Assembly: GCF_004127445.1 (NCBI RefSeq)
Contig: NZ_QEXM01000025.1
Span: 124,001 to 188,000 of the forward strand
Direction: 5' to 3'
Source of the DNA: Streptomyces alfalfae
GTDB taxonomy: Bacteria > Actinomycetota > Actinomycetes > Streptomycetales > Streptomycetaceae
DNA length: 64,000 nt
Part shown: positions 7,910 through 17,468 of the stretch, piece by piece
Layout: each line of letters opens with the position of its first letter
How positions within the stretch are numbered: position 1 is the stretch's first letter
Notes under the pieces: model-generated
Seen by the model: the letters and a program-made list of their open reading frames with translations, nothing else
The model's database searches: none
Told to the model about the DNA's origin: nothing
Made by a program: the position numbers and the translations under genes

Positions 7910-9742
7910 ATGAGCGAGACGGGTGCCGAGAAGGCCACGGGGAAGCAAGCCATGCCGGACTGGGAGAAGCGGTTCAGGGCGCCGCGGGTGTCGCTGCCGG
8001 ACTGGGCGGAGGACGCGCCGCGGCGCTCGCTGTTCGTGTCGAACGCGACGGGGACGTACGAGCTGTACGCGTGGGACAGGGAGACCGGCGCCCAGCGCCA
8101 GGTGACCGACCGGCCGAACGGCACGACGGACGGCGTGCTCTCGCCCGACGGCGAGTGGATCTGGTGGTTCGACGACAAGGACGGCGACGAGTTCGGCGTC
8201 TGGCGGCGCCAGCCCTTCGCCGGCGGCCCCGACGAGCCCGCTGTCCCCGGCCTCGACGCCTCGTACCCCGCGGGCCTCGCCCTCGGCAGGGACGGCGGGA
8301 CCGTGGTCGTCGGCCGCTCCACGGACGAGGACGGGTCGACGATCCACGTCGTGCGCCCCGACGCGCCGGACGCGGGCCCGGCCGAGGTGTACCGCCACCG
8401 GGAGTCGGCGGGCGTGGGCGACCTCTCCCACGACGGCTCCCTGATCGCCGTCGAGCACACGGAGCACGGCGACGCGATGCACTCCGCGCTGCGCGTGATC
8501 AGGCTCGACGGCTCCACCGTCGCCGAGCTGGACGACACCGGGGGCGGCACGGTCGAGCTGGGCCTTGAGGTCCTCGGCTTCGCTCCGGTCGAGGGGGACA
8601 CGCGGCTCCTCGTCGGGCACCAGCGGCGCGGCCGCTGGGAGCCGATGATCTGGGACATCGCCTCGGGTGAGGAGAGCGACCTCGTGCTCGGGCTGCCGGG
8701 CGACGTGAGCGCCGAGTGGTATCCCGACGGCTCCGCGCTGCTGATCGCGCACGGCTTCGAGGCACGCGGCGAGCTGTTCCGCTACGACCTCGCCTCGCGG
8801 GAGCTGACGCGCATCGACACGCCCCCGGGCTCGGTCTCGGGCGCCACGGCCCGGCCCGACGGCGCCGTGGAGTACATGTGGTCGTCGGCGGCCGAACCGC
8901 CGGTCGTGCGCTCGACCTCCGGCGACGTGGTCCTCGACCCGCCCGGCATGAAGGCCCCGGGGTCCGTGCCGGTGGAGGACGTGTGGGTGGAGGGGCCCGG
9001 CGGGCGCGTCCACGCCCTCGTCCAGCGGCCCGCGGGCGCCACGGGCCCCCTGCCGACCGTCTTCGAGGTGCACGGCGGGCCCACCTGGCACGACAGCGAC
9101 TCCTTCGCGGCCGGCCCGGCGGCCTGGGTCGACCACGGGTACGCGGTGGTGCGGGTGAACTACCGCGGCTCGACGGGGTACGGCAGGGAGTGGACCGACG
9201 CCCTGAAGCACCGCGTGGGCCTCATCGAGCTGGAGGACATCGCGGCCGTCCGCGAGTGGGCCGTCACCTCCGGCCTCGCCGACCCGGACCGCCTGGTCCT
9301 CGCGGGCGGCTCCTGGGGCGGCTATCTCACGCTGCTCGGCCTCGGCACCCAGCCCGACGTCTGGGCCCTCGGCCTCGCCGCGGTCCCCGTCGCGGACTAC
9401 GTGACGGCGTACCACGACGAGATGGAGGCTTTGAAGGCCATGGACCGCACGCTCCTCGGCGGCACCCCGGAAGAGGTCCCCGAGCGCTTCGCGGCCTCCT
9501 CACCGCTGACGTACGTGGACCAGGTCAAGGCCCCGGTGTACATCTCGGCGGGCGTCAACGACCCCCGCTGCCCGATCCGCCAGATCGACAACTACGTGGA
9601 CCGGCTCGCCGCGCGGGGCGCGGTCCACGAGGTCTACCGGTACGACGCGGGCCACGGGTCGCTGGTCGTGGACGAGCGCATCAAGCAGGTCTCCCTGGAG
9701 CTGGACTTCGCCGCCCGTCACCTGCCGCCCGCGGCCGGCTGA
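7910..9742 (+). CDS. S9 family prolyl oligopeptidase-like peptidase
   Basis: 610 residues, cytoplasmic by lack of a signal. ATG 7910 follows a GGGGGG run; another ATG at 7901 is too close to that run. The N-terminal half (to about 340) is a beta-propeller with repeated SPDGEW-like blades. The C-terminal alpha/beta-hydrolase has GGSWGGY with Ser468, GVNDPRCP with Asp551 and AGHGS with His582, a complete triad in the expected order. It likely trims peptides with proline or acylated termini. Confidence 0.88.
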   Translation: MSETGAEKATGKQAMPDWEKRFRAPRVSLPDWAEDAPRRSLFVSNATGTYELYAWDRETGAQRQVTDRPNGTTDGVLSPDGEWIWWFDDKDGDEFGVWRRQPFAGGPDEPAVPGLDASYPAGLALGRDGGTVVVGRSTDEDGSTIHVVRPDAPDAGPAEVYRHRESAGVGDLSHDGSLIAVEHTEHGDAMHSALRVIRLDGSTVAELDDTGGGTVELGLEVLGFAPVEGDTRLLVGHQRRGRWEPMIWDIASGEESDLVLGLPGDVSAEWYPDGSALLIAHGFEARGELFRYDLASRELTRIDTPPGSVSGATARPDGAVEYMWSSAAEPPVVRSTSGDVVLDPPGMKAPGSVPVEDVWVEGPGGRVHALVQRPAGATGPLPTVFEVHGGPTWHDSDSFAAGPAAWVDHGYAVVRVNYRGSTGYGREWTDALKHRVGLIELEDIAAVREWAVTSGLADPDRLVLAGGSWGGYLTLLGLGTQPDVWALGLAAVPVADYVTAYHDEMEALKAMDRTLLGGTPEEVPERFAASSPLTYVDQVKAPVYISAGVNDPRCPIRQIDNYVDRLAARGAVHEVYRYDAGHGSLVVDERIKQVSLELDFAARHLPPAAG

Positions 9743-9820
9743 GCGGTCCCCCGCGGGGGTGCGGGGAGCGACGGCCACCCCCACGGCCGAGGGCCCCGTG
9801 CGGCCCCGTACCGTGGGGGT

Positions 9821-10597
9821 GTGTACCGGTTTCTGCTGACGCCCCGCTGGTGGGGGATCAACGTCTTCGTCGTGCTGGCCATCCCCTTCTGCATCTTCAT
9901 GGGCTCCTGGCAGCTCGGCCGCTTCGAGGACCGCGTACAGGACCACGAGTCCGCCGAGCGCCAAGCCGAGGCGCGGGAGAAGCCGGGCGCCGACGACCGG
10001 GCCCGCCCCCTCGACTCGCTGCTGCCCGTCGACAAGGACACCTCGGGCGAGCAGGCCACGGCCACCGGGCGGTACGGCGAGCAACTCCTCGTCCCCGACC
10101 GGGAGTTGAACGACAAGCGCGGGTTCTACGTGCTCACCCTGCTGCGCACGGACAGCGGGAAGTCGCTCCCCGTGGTCCGCGGCTGGCTCCCCGGCGACGC
10201 GAGCACCGCCAAGGCGCCCGCGGCCCCCAAGGGCGAGGTCACCGTGCGGGGCGCCCTCCAGGCTTCCGAGAGCCCCGGTTCCAACGGGGTCAGCGCCGCG
10301 GGCGGCCTGCCGCAGGGGCAGCTCGGCGCGATCAGCTCGGCCTCGCTCGTGAACCTCGTCCGCGACGACGTGTACGACGCGTGGGTCACCCTCGCCGACG
10401 CTGACCCCGGGATGAGGGCCGTGCCCGCGACCGCGCCGAACGACACCGGCCTGGACCTCAAGGCCTTCCAGAACCTGGGCTACACCGGCGAGTGGTTCGT
10501 CTTCGCGGGCTTCGTGCTCTTCATGTGGTTCCGGCTGTTCCGCCGCGAGGCGGAGGTCGCCCGCGACACCCGCCTCGGGCTCGCCGCCGAGGCCTAG
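9821..10597 (+). CDS. SURF1 family protein
   Basis: 258 residues, GTG start 9821. Two membrane segments flank an extracytoplasmic domain: residues about 12-30 (GINVFVVLAIPFCIFMG followed by SWQLGRFEDR) and about 226-244 (WFVFAGFVLFMWF). The WQLGR motif after the first helix and the VRGWLP motif are typical of SURF1. The family helps assemble the haem-copper cytochrome c oxidase (haem a insertion). The gene stands alone here. Confidence 0.88.
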   Translation: MYRFLLTPRWWGINVFVVLAIPFCIFMGSWQLGRFEDRVQDHESAERQAEAREKPGADDRARPLDSLLPVDKDTSGEQATATGRYGEQLLVPDRELNDKRGFYVLTLLRTDSGKSLPVVRGWLPGDASTAKAPAAPKGEVTVRGALQASESPGSNGVSAAGGLPQGQLGAISSASLVNLVRDDVYDAWVTLADADPGMRAVPATAPNDTGLDLKAFQNLGYTGEWFVFAGFVLFMWFRLFRREAEVARDTRLGLAAEA

Positions 10598-10658
10598 GAA
10601 GCCCGGGAAGCCGAGAAGCCCGGGAAGCAGGGGCTCCGGGAGCCCGGGGCCCGGGGGC

Positions 10659-11942
10659 TCAGGACGCGGGGAGGATGCCGGTCCGGTAGACCGTGCCCGC
10701 GCACGCGTTGGCGACCGTCGTGCCCGCCGAGGGCGCGCCCGCCTCCGCGGTCAGGGAGACCACGACGCTGCCGTCCTTCACGCCGCCGTCCGAGCGGACC
10801 AGCTGGGGCTCCGTCCCCTCGGGCGTGCCGCTGTCCGGGCTGCCGGTGGCGCCGCCGCCGCCCTCGGAGGGCGTCGGGTCGGGCGTGGGCTCGCCGCCGC
10901 CCCCGTCGGTGGGGCACGAGTCCGAGGGCACCCAGGCGAACCGCACCTCGTACGCGGAGCCGGGCCGCAGCACGAGCGGGCTCGCCTCCGTGGACGGGTC
11001 GGGCAGCTCGCTCGCGGCGTCGCCGGCCGTGTGGTCGACGACGGTGACCCTGGCCGGGTCGGCCGCGCCCTGCGCCGTCACGGCGACCGCGCCCGCGGAC
11101 TCGACCGTGCAGCTGCTGTCGGAGATGTTGGAGACCCGGAAGCTGCCGTACACCGGACTCTTGCCGTCGCCCGTGCCCGCGCCGCCGGTGGCGGCGAGCT
11201 GGGCGGCGGAGCAGGCGGGCGAGGTGGCGGCCTCGGAGGTGGCGGGGTCGGGCGAACCCGTGCCTCCGCCGCCCGAGCCGTCCTTGCCCTTGCCCTCCTT
11301 CTTGCCCTTCTTGTCCTTCTTGTCCTTGCTCTTGGACTTGTCGGGCCGCTTGCCCGGGTCCTTCGCGGCGCCTTCGGCGCCCTTGCTCTTGCCGGAGCCC
11401 CCCTGCGACTCCTGACTGCTGCCCGCGATGGCGGGGCGGTCGTCCGCCTCGCCCCGCGCGTTCGTGACGTGCACCAGCGCGGGGACGGCGGTGCCGATGA
11501 AGAGCGCGGCCGCCGCGAGGCCCACGACGGCCTGGCGCTTGCGGGCCCTGCGGGCCGGTACGGCCTGCCGCAGGTGGTCGAGGGAGCGCTCGCTCGGCTC
11601 GATCTCCTGGACTGCCTGCCGCATCATCCGCCGCAGGGCGAGCTCGTCGGCGCCGAAGTCCTCGTCCCGGGGCGCGGGGCCCGAACCGGCTCCCTGTGCG
11701 GCGATCAGCTTCTCCAGGGACCGGACCGGCCCGACGGGGCCGGTCTCCTGCTCGGGAGCGGCCTCCTCTGACCGAGCGTCCTCGGGGGCGGCCTCCTCGT
11801 CGGGCGCGGCCGGTGACCGCTCGGTCTCGGGCACGCCCCCGGAGGCGGTCCCGCCGGATGTCTCGTCGGGGCCGTGGTTCACGTTGCCGTTCCTGCCATG
11901 CCGCTCGGATCCGCCTTGCTCGTCCCGCTCGCACTCGCTCAT
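10659..11942 (-). CDS. Membrane partner of ECF sigma factor (anti-sigma-like)
   Basis: 427 residues. Its start overlaps the sigma-factor stop by 4 nt (ATGA). An acidic cytoplasmic N-terminus contains ELALRRMMRQAVQEIEPS and a basic stretch before one transmembrane helix (VVGLAAAALFIGTAVPALV, about 140-158). Outside the membrane follow a Lys-rich segment (KSKDKKDKKGKKEGKGK), and a Cys-containing domain with Gly/Pro insertions. The gene arrangement suggests an anti-sigma or sigma-associated sensor, but I see no classical zinc anti-sigma (HxxxCxxC) motif. The downstream end has a duplicated 14-nt element at 10599-10629 and a GC hairpin next to the stop. Confidence 0.7.
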   Translation of the reverse strand: MSECERDEQGGSERHGRNGNVNHGPDETSGGTASGGVPETERSPAAPDEEAAPEDARSEEAAPEQETGPVGPVRSLEKLIAAQGAGSGPAPRDEDFGADELALRRMMRQAVQEIEPSERSLDHLRQAVPARRARKRQAVVGLAAAALFIGTAVPALVHVTNARGEADDRPAIAGSSQESQGGSGKSKGAEGAAKDPGKRPDKSKSKDKKDKKGKKEGKGKDGSGGGGTGSPDPATSEAATSPACSAAQLAATGGAGTGDGKSPVYGSFRVSNISDSSCTVESAGAVAVTAQGAADPARVTVVDHTAGDAASELPDPSTEASPLVLRPGSAYEVRFAWVPSDSCPTDGGGGEPTPDPTPSEGGGGATGSPDSGTPEGTEPQLVRSDGGVKDGSVVVSLTAEAGAPSAGTTVANACAGTVYRTGILPAS

Positions 11943-12601
11943 GCCGGCGCCTCCATGGCGACCCTCAGCGCCGCGATGCCCCGCGAGCCGTACGCCTTCA
12001 CCGAACCGAGCGATATGCCCAGGGTCTCGGCGACCTGCGCCTCGGTCATGTCGGCGAAGTAGCGCAGGACGAGGACCTCGCGCTGACGCCGCTGGAGGCC
12101 CCGCATCGCCTTGATCAGCTCGTCGCGCTCCAGCTGGTCGTACGCGCCCTCCTCGGCGCTCGCCATGTCCGGCATCGGCTTGGAGAGCAGCTTCAGCCCG
12201 AGGATGCGGCGCCGCAGCGCGGACCGCGAGAGGTTCACGACGGTCTGCCGCAGATAGGCGAGCGTCTTCTCGGGGTCCCGCACGCGCTTGCGTGCGGAGT
12301 GGACCCTGATGAACGCCTCCTGCACCACGTCCTCGCAGGACGCCGTGTCGTCCAGGAGCAGCGCGGCGAGGCCGAGCAGCGACCGGTAGTGGGCGCGGTA
12401 GGTCTCGGTGAGGTGGTCGACGGTGGTGCCCGCGGTCACGCGCAAGTCATCGCCCTCGCGCTGCGCCGGGATGCGGGCGGGCCGCGCTGCGGGCATGGGC
12501 GCGATCACCGGCATGCCGCCGGCCGCGCGGGCACGACGAGGGGGACGCAGCGCTGCCGCGCCTCTCGCCTGTACCGCTGTGAAGTCGAGTACCTCTGCCA
12601 C
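11939..12601 (-). CDS. ECF RNA polymerase sigma factor, SigE-like family
   Basis: 220 residues. A poorly ordered N-terminus is followed by sigma region 2 (YRAHYRSLLGLAALLLDD, CEDVVQEAFIRV) and region 4 (LQRRQREVLVLRYFADMTEA with QVAETLGISLGSVKAYGSRG), a complete ECF factor of the Streptomyces 'SigE family'. It directs RNA polymerase to a small regulon, unknown here. It is translationally coupled to the membrane protein that follows, its likely regulator or partner. Confidence 0.9.
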   Translation of the reverse strand: MAEVLDFTAVQARGAAALRPPRRARAAGGMPVIAPMPAARPARIPAQREGDDLRVTAGTTVDHLTETYRAHYRSLLGLAALLLDDTASCEDVVQEAFIRVHSARKRVRDPEKTLAYLRQTVVNLSRSALRRRILGLKLLSKPMPDMASAEEGAYDQLERDELIKAMRGLQRRQREVLVLRYFADMTEAQVAETLGISLGSVKAYGSRGIAALRVAMEAPA

Positions 12602-12947
12602 GCTTGTTGGACACGCTTCCCCCAGTCAGGGTTGTACGCATCCGGCGTCGCGTTTGCGGCGAGTCGCGCGGGCATCGCTCGTGACGATGCATTGAATGCC
12701 CCCATGCGTACCAGCTCTTCCCCTATGCCCCATTTACCTGCGGCGTCCACGACACACCTCGAAGGCGATCGCTAAAGACGCCCCCCGCCCCGCTGCCGGT
12801 TGCAGTGATCGCACGCGAATCTTCGAACGCCGGGCCGATCCAGTTCAAGGCGCCGCGGCACCGAGTTGGACACAGAACTTACACAGATCCCACAAAGGTC
12901 CACGCGCTGGGGCACCCGCCCGGCCGGTCAGCCGGCCGGCCACCCGG
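12602..12947. other. Intergenic region upstream of ECF sigma gene
   Basis: 346 bp between the sigma start and the end of asd. It should hold the sigma promoter (minus strand) and, near 12919-12945, GC-rich inverted repeats (GGCCGG/CCGGCC) that could terminate asd transcription. No convincing gene. Confidence 0.5.
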
Positions 12948-14003
12948 TCAGGCCGTGAACTCCTTGGCCACCAGCTCCGCGATCTGGGCGGTGTTCAGGG
13001 CGGCGCCCTTGCGCAGGTTGTCCCCGCACACGAAGAGTTCGAGCGCCGTCGGGTCGTCCAGGGAGCGCCGCACTCGGCCGACCCAGGTCGGATCGGTCCC
13101 GACCACGTCGGCGGGCGTCGGGAACTCCCCCGCGGCCGGGTTGTCGAACAGGACGACGCCCGGCGCGGTGGCGAGGATCTCGCGCGCGCGGTCGACCGTG
13201 ACCTCGTCCTCGAAACGGGCGTGGACGGTCAGGGAGTGCGTGGTGATCACGGGCACGCGGACACAGGTGGCGGCGACGCGGAGCCCGGGGAGCCCGAGGA
13301 TCTTCCGCGACTCGTCCCGTACCTTCATCTCCTCCGACGACCAGCCGTCGTCCTTCAGGGACCCGGCCCACGGCACGACGTTCAGCGCCACCGGCTCGGG
13401 GAAAGGGCCCGTGTCGTCGCCGACGGCCCGGCGCACGTCCCCGGGGCTGGTGCCGAGCTCACTGCCCGCGACCAGCTGGATCTGCCGGCGCAGGGTGTCC
13501 ACGCCGTCCCGCCCGGCCCCGCTCACGGCCTGGTACGAGGAGACGATCAGCTCGCGCAGGCCGAACTCGGCGTGCAGCGCGCCGACGGCCACGATCATCG
13601 AGAGCGTCGTGCAGTTGGGGTTGGCGACGATGCCGCGCGGCCGCACGCGCGCGGCGTGCGGGTTGACCTCGGGCACGACGAGCGGCACGTCCGGGTCCAT
13701 CCGGAAGGCCGCGGAGTTGTCGACCACGACCACGCCCTTGGACGCGGCGACCGGAGCCCACTGGGCGGCCACCTCGTCGGGTACGTCGAACATGGCGACG
13801 TCGACCCCGTCGAAGACGTCCTCCGACAGGGCGTGGACCTCGACCTGCTCACCGCGCACGGCCAGCTTGCGGCCGGCCGAGCGCGGTGAGGCGACGAGGC
13901 GGATCTCGCCCCAGATGTCGGCGTGCTGCGACAGGATCTGGAGCATCACCGTGCCGACGGCCCCGGTCGCTCCGACGACCGCGAGCGTCGGCTTACGGCT
14001 CAT
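12948..14003 (-). CDS. asd: Aspartate-semialdehyde dehydrogenase
   Basis: 351 residues. It reduces aspartyl phosphate to aspartate semialdehyde, the branch point to lysine/diaminopimelate, threonine and methionine. NADP-binding GATGAVG is near the N-terminus. ANPNCTT holds the catalytic Cys131. [10 protein letters not shown] and [12 protein letters not shown] carry substrate-binding and catalytic His residues. It starts 4 nt inside the end of ask, so the two make an operon. Confidence 0.97.
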   Translation of the reverse strand: MSRKPTLAVVGATGAVGTVMLQILSQHADIWGEIRLVASPRSAGRKLAVRGEQVEVHALSEDVFDGVDVAMFDVPDEVAAQWAPVAASKGVVVVDNSAAFRMDPDVPLVVPEVNPHAARVRPRGIVANPNCTTLSMIVAVGALHAEFGLRELIVSSYQAVSGAGRDGVDTLRRQIQLVAGSELGTSPGDVRRAVGDDTGPFPEPVALNVVPWAGSLKDDGWSSEEMKVRDESRKILGLPGLRVAATCVRVPVITTHSLTVHARFEDEVTVDRAREILATAPGVVLFDNPAAGEFPTPADVVGTDPTWVGRVRRSLDDPTALELFVCGDNLRKGAALNTAQIAELVAKEFTA

Positions 14004-14521
14004 CGGCCGGTGCCTCCATAGACCACGGCCTCGTCCGTGTCGGAGTCGAGTCCGAAGGCGGTGTGCACGGCGCGCACGGCTTCGTTCACGTCGTCGGCGC
14101 GGGTGACGACCGAGATGCGGATCTCGGAGGTCGAGATCAGCTCGATGTTCACGCCCGCGTCGCTGAGCGCCTCGAAGAAGGTCGCGGTGACGCCGGGGTT
14201 GGTCTTCATGCCGGCCCCGACGAGCGAGATCTTGGCGATCTGGTCGTCGTAGCGGAGAGAGTCGAAGCCGATGGCCGACCGCGTCTTCTCCAGGGCGTCG
14301 ATGGCCTTGCGGCCCTCGGCCTTGGGCAGGGTGAAGGAGATGTCGGTCAGGCCCGTCGAGGCGGCCGACACGTTCTGCACGACCATGTCGATGTTGACCT
14401 CGGCGTCCGCGATGGCGCGGAAGATCGCGGCGGCCTCGCCCGGCTTGTCGGGCACGCCGACGACCGTGACCTTGGCCTCGGAGGTGTCGTGCGCGACACC
14501 GGAGATGATGGCCTGCTCCAC
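14000..14521 (-). CDS. ask: Aspartate kinase beta subunit from internal start
   Basis: In-frame GTG at codon 251 has AAGGGG 8 nt upstream (14530-14535). It would give a 173-residue protein made only of the two regulatory ACT domains. Corynebacterium glutamicum and other actinobacteria make a 172-residue beta subunit this way and assemble an alpha2beta2 enzyme. The match in position, length and ribosome site supports the same here. Confidence 0.65.
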   Translation of the reverse strand: MEQAIISGVAHDTSEAKVTVVGVPDKPGEAAAIFRAIADAEVNIDMVVQNVSAASTGLTDISFTLPKAEGRKAIDALEKTRSAIGFDSLRYDDQIAKISLVGAGMKTNPGVTATFFEALSDAGVNIELISTSEIRISVVTRADDVNEAVRAVHTAFGLDSDTDEAVVYGGTGR

Positions 14522-15271
14522 CTTGGAATCCCCTTGCGATTCGTTGCTGACCCAGGTGCCCTGCAGTCCGCTGAAGGACGAGCGCACGTGGATCGGGATG
14601 TTGTAGCGGCGGGCGTACTCCACGCAGCGGTGGAGCAGCACCTTGGACCCGGAGCTCGCGAGCTCCAGCATGTCCTCGAACGAGATCCAGTCGATCTTCC
14701 GGGCCTTCTTCACCACACGCGGGTCGGCGGTGAAGACGCCGTCCACGTCCGTGTAGATCTCGCAGACCTCGGCGTCGAGTGCGGCGGCGAGGGCGACGGC
14801 CGTCGTGTCCGAACCACCGCGCCCGAGGGTGGTGATGTTCTTCCCCTCCTGGCTGACGCCCTGGAACCCGGCGACGATGGCGATGTTGCCCTCGTCGATC
14901 GAGGTCCTGATGCGCCCGGGGGTGACATCGATGATCCGCGCCTTGTTGTGGACGGAGTCGGTGATGACGCCGGCCTGGCTGCCCGTGAACGACTGGGCCT
15001 CGTGGCCCAGGTTTTTGATCGCCATGGCGAGCAGCGCCATGGAGATACGCTCCCCGGCGGTCAGCAGCATGTCGAATTCACGCCCGGCAGGGATCGGGGA
15101 TACCTGCCCGGCAAGATCGATCAACTCATCCGTCGTGTCGCCCATCGCCGACACCACGACAACGACCTGATGGCCGTTCTTCTTGGCGTCGACGATCCTC
15201 TTGGCGACCCGCTTGATGCCCTCGGCATCGGCTACGGAGGAGCCTCCGTACTTCTGCACGACAAGGCCCAC
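14000..15271 (-). CDS. ask: Aspartate kinase (alpha subunit)
   Basis: 423 residues. It phosphorylates aspartate, the first step of the aspartate family, and is normally feedback-inhibited by Lys plus Thr. It begins [11 protein letters not shown] (catalytic KYGGSS), has [12 protein letters not shown] and [14 protein letters not shown], and ends with two ACT domains ([16 protein letters not shown] and [17 protein letters not shown]). GTG 15271 is preceded by GAGGAG. A candidate -10 TAGACT lies at 15308-15313 on the minus strand. It is coupled to asd. Confidence 0.97.
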   Translation of the reverse strand: MGLVVQKYGGSSVADAEGIKRVAKRIVDAKKNGHQVVVVVSAMGDTTDELIDLAGQVSPIPAGREFDMLLTAGERISMALLAMAIKNLGHEAQSFTGSQAGVITDSVHNKARIIDVTPGRIRTSIDEGNIAIVAGFQGVSQEGKNITTLGRGGSDTTAVALAAALDAEVCEIYTDVDGVFTADPRVVKKARKIDWISFEDMLELASSGSKVLLHRCVEYARRYNIPIHVRSSFSGLQGTWVSNESQGDSKVEQAIISGVAHDTSEAKVTVVGVPDKPGEAAAIFRAIADAEVNIDMVVQNVSAASTGLTDISFTLPKAEGRKAIDALEKTRSAIGFDSLRYDDQIAKISLVGAGMKTNPGVTATFFEALSDAGVNIELISTSEIRISVVTRADDVNEAVRAVHTAFGLDSDTDEAVVYGGTGR

Positions 15272-15341
15272 GTGCGCTCCTCGCTCAATCCGTTGTGCGG
15301 TCGGCTCAGTCTAACGAGCGGCCGAAATTCGCCTCGCCCAT

Positions 15342-15375
15342 ATCAGGAGGTGAGATGTCCCGCTCACGTCCTGAT
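15342..15375. promoter_or_regulatory. Hairpin upstream of ask
   Basis: A 13-bp inverted repeat with one mismatch (15342-15354 with 15363-15375) has an 8-nt loop and lies about 70-100 nt upstream of the ask start. The plus-strand arm contains AGGAGGTGAG followed by ATG, which mimics a ribosome site. It could be a terminator of upstream transcription or an operator. It lies beyond the candidate ask -10. Confidence 0.4.
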
Positions 15376-15523
15376 CAACCAGGCATACGTCCCGCTGGTC
15401 GGGTCGTACGTCCCGGCCGCTCGGCTGGGCTCATGCCCGCTTCGGGGCAGCGCACTCCGGAAAGTGGGGCGGGTCACAGCATCCGCCCCGGGGGCCCGGG
15501 GCACCCGGGGGGCGAGCTGTGCG

Positions 15524-16183
15524 CTACTTGACCGTACGCAGGCCCAGCGGCCCGGCGATCTCCTCCGCCATGACCCGGCCCGCGGCCTCTTCGAGGGTCT
15601 CCTCCGTGAGGTCCTCGTCCGTGTCCAGGCCGTCGAGGTCCTCCAGGGGCTGGTTCAGGCGGACGTGGGCCACCAGCGACTGGAGGGCCCGCAGGGCGCC
15701 CGAGGCCGTGGAGCCCCAGTTGGAGAAGTAGGAGAACTGCCACCACCACAGGGCCTCGGTGGTGCGGCCCGCGCGGTAGTGGGCCAGGCCGTGGGTGAGG
15801 TCGGCGACGACGTCCGCGAGGTCGTCCGAGATGCGGCAGGGCACCGGGGCCTTGCGGGGCTCGTACGGGTCGAAGACCTCGGAGTAGACGTCGATCGGGT
15901 CGAGCAGCGCGGCCAGGCGCTGGCGGAGGTCGTCGACGTCCTGCTCCGGGCCGAGATCCGGTTCGTACCGCTCCTCGGGGAGGATGTCCTCGTGCGCCCC
16001 GAGGCGGCCGCCGGCCAGGAGCAGCTGGGAGACCTCCAGGAGGAGGAAGGGGACCGCCGATTCCGGCTCGTCGCCCTTGGCGACCTCCCTGACCGAGACG
16101 ATGAAGCTCTCGACCTGGTCGGAGATCTGCACCGCGAAGTCGTCGGGGCTGTCGGTCACTGTGTTCAGCGTGGCGTCAGACAT
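15524..16183 (-). CDS. DUF5063 domain-containing protein
   Basis: 219 residues, acidic, no membrane segment. The core [11 protein letters not shown] with [20 protein letters not shown] is characteristic of DUF5063, as I recall it. Its start overlaps the recR end by 8 nt, so it is cotranscribed with recR. The function is unknown; the context is the recR/ybaB DNA-repair operon. Confidence 0.8.
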   Translation of the reverse strand: MSDATLNTVTDSPDDFAVQISDQVESFIVSVREVAKGDEPESAVPFLLLEVSQLLLAGGRLGAHEDILPEERYEPDLGPEQDVDDLRQRLAALLDPIDVYSEVFDPYEPRKAPVPCRISDDLADVVADLTHGLAHYRAGRTTEALWWWQFSYFSNWGSTASGALRALQSLVAHVRLNQPLEDLDGLDTDEDLTEETLEEAAGRVMAEEIAGPLGLRTVK

Positions 16184-16775
16184 CTAGGAGTCGTCTCCCC
16201 TCGAAAGCGCGGCCGAGGGTGACCTCGTCCGCGTATTCCAGATCTCCCCCGACAGGGAGGCCGCTGGCCAGGCGGGTGACCTTCAGGCCCATGGGCTTGA
16301 TCATGCGCGCCAGATACGTCGCCGTCGCCTCGCCCTCCAGGTTCGGGTCCGTGGCGAGGATCAGCTCCGTGACCGTGCCGTCGGCCAGGCGCGCGAGGAG
16401 TTCCCGTATGCGCAGGTCGTCCGGGCCCACGCCCTCGATCGGGCTGATCGCGCCGCCCAGGACGTGGTACTTCCCCCGGAACTCGCGCGTACGCTCGATC
16501 GCCACCACGTCCTTCGGCTCCTCCACCACACAGATGACGGAGGGGTCGCGGCGCGGGTCGCGGCAGATGGCGCAGAGCTCTTCCTGCGCGACGTTCCCAC
16601 AGGTCGCGCAGAAGCGGACCTTGTCCTTCACCTCAAGGAGGGCGTGCGCGAGCCGCCGGACGTCCGTGGGCTCCGCCTGAAGGATGTGGAAGGCGATCCG
16701 CTGCGCGCTCTTGGGACCGACGCCGGGCAGCCTGCCCAATTCGTCGATGAGGTCCTGGACCACGCCTTCGTACAC
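16176..16775 (-). CDS. recR: Recombination protein RecR
   Basis: 199 residues. It has an N-terminal helix-hairpin-helix ([15 protein letters not shown]), a four-cysteine zinc finger ([16 protein letters not shown]) and a Toprim domain with [15 protein letters not shown] and [14 protein letters not shown]. RecR works with RecO/RecF to load RecA at single-strand gaps. It lies 66 bp downstream of ybaB, the usual bacterial pairing. Confidence 0.97.
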   Translation of the reverse strand: MYEGVVQDLIDELGRLPGVGPKSAQRIAFHILQAEPTDVRRLAHALLEVKDKVRFCATCGNVAQEELCAICRDPRRDPSVICVVEEPKDVVAIERTREFRGKYHVLGGAISPIEGVGPDDLRIRELLARLADGTVTELILATDPNLEGEATATYLARMIKPMGLKVTRLASGLPVGGDLEYADEVTLGRAFEGRRLLDV

Positions 16776-16841
16776 GGAACGCCTCTCTGGGGGTGCTGCT
16801 GGGTCCTGCCTGATACGTACGGTAGTTGGCCGGGGGGATTC

Positions 16842-17183
16842 TTAGAAGGGAAGCCCCGGGATGCCGCCGCCGCCCAGGCCCTGCGCCAGCGGGCCCAGCT
16901 TCTCCTGCTGGAGCGCCTGCGCGTTCTCGTTGGCCGCCTGGACCGCCGCGACCACGAGGTCCGCCAGCGTCTCGGTGTCCTCCGGGTCGACCGCCTTGGG
17001 GTCGATCACCAGGCCGCGCAGCTCGCCGGAGCCGGTGACCGTCGCCTTGACGAGGCCGCCGCCCGCCTGGCCCTCGACCTCCGTGCGGCCGAGCTCCTCC
17101 TGCGCGGTCGCGAGGTCCTGCTGCATCTTCTGGGCCTGCTGGAGCAGCTGCTGCATGTTGGGCTGGCCACCACCGGGGATCAC
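16842..17183 (-). CDS. YbaB/EbfC nucleoid-associated protein
   Basis: 113 residues starting [23 protein letters not shown] 17183 is chosen because AAGGAG lies 6 nt upstream; a frame start at 17216 would add 11 non-conserved residues. It has the YbaB helix ([17 protein letters not shown]) and strand core ([18 protein letters not shown]), with a Gly-rich tail. It binds DNA as a dimer, and its location upstream of recR is widely conserved. Confidence 0.93.
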   Translation of the reverse strand: MIPGGGQPNMQQLLQQAQKMQQDLATAQEELGRTEVEGQAGGGLVKATVTGSGELRGLVIDPKAVDPEDTETLADLVVAAVQAANENAQALQQEKLGPLAQGLGGGGIPGLPF

Positions 17184-17468
17184 GATCGGCTCCTTGAGTT
17201 CTCGACGTTCGGTCAACGGGTCTCAGAGCGGGATTTTCCGCTGGGAACGAGCCTACGTGGTCGAAGGAGGCAACGCCCCAGCACTCTTTCGAGTGAGACG
17301 GAGCGTCTTCCTATACCTGACCAAGAGCCCCATCCGGGCGGAAAAGCCGGGAAAGCGTGCTGATGGCCACCCATTGGGCGGTAGTACTGATGCTCCGCGT
17401 CAGCCTGCGCCGCAGCACCGATCGTCACGCCGCGGCGAACAGGCAGGGATCTCGTAGAGGAGTGCCGG

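Noticed and set aside
15355..15531. 58-residue plus-strand frame with a perfect AGGAGGTGAG before ATG
   Set aside because: Only about 60-65% G/C at third positions, the ribosome site lies in a hairpin arm and the end overlaps the DUF5063 gene; kept only as a finding about the hairpin.
13886..16222. 778-codon plus-strand frame
   Set aside because: It is antisense to asd, ask, DUF5063 and recR, all securely identified.
17217..17468. Possible small RNA (for example 4.5S) next to ybaB
   Set aside because: The conserved SRP RNA core sequence is absent and no tRNA-like fold is seen.
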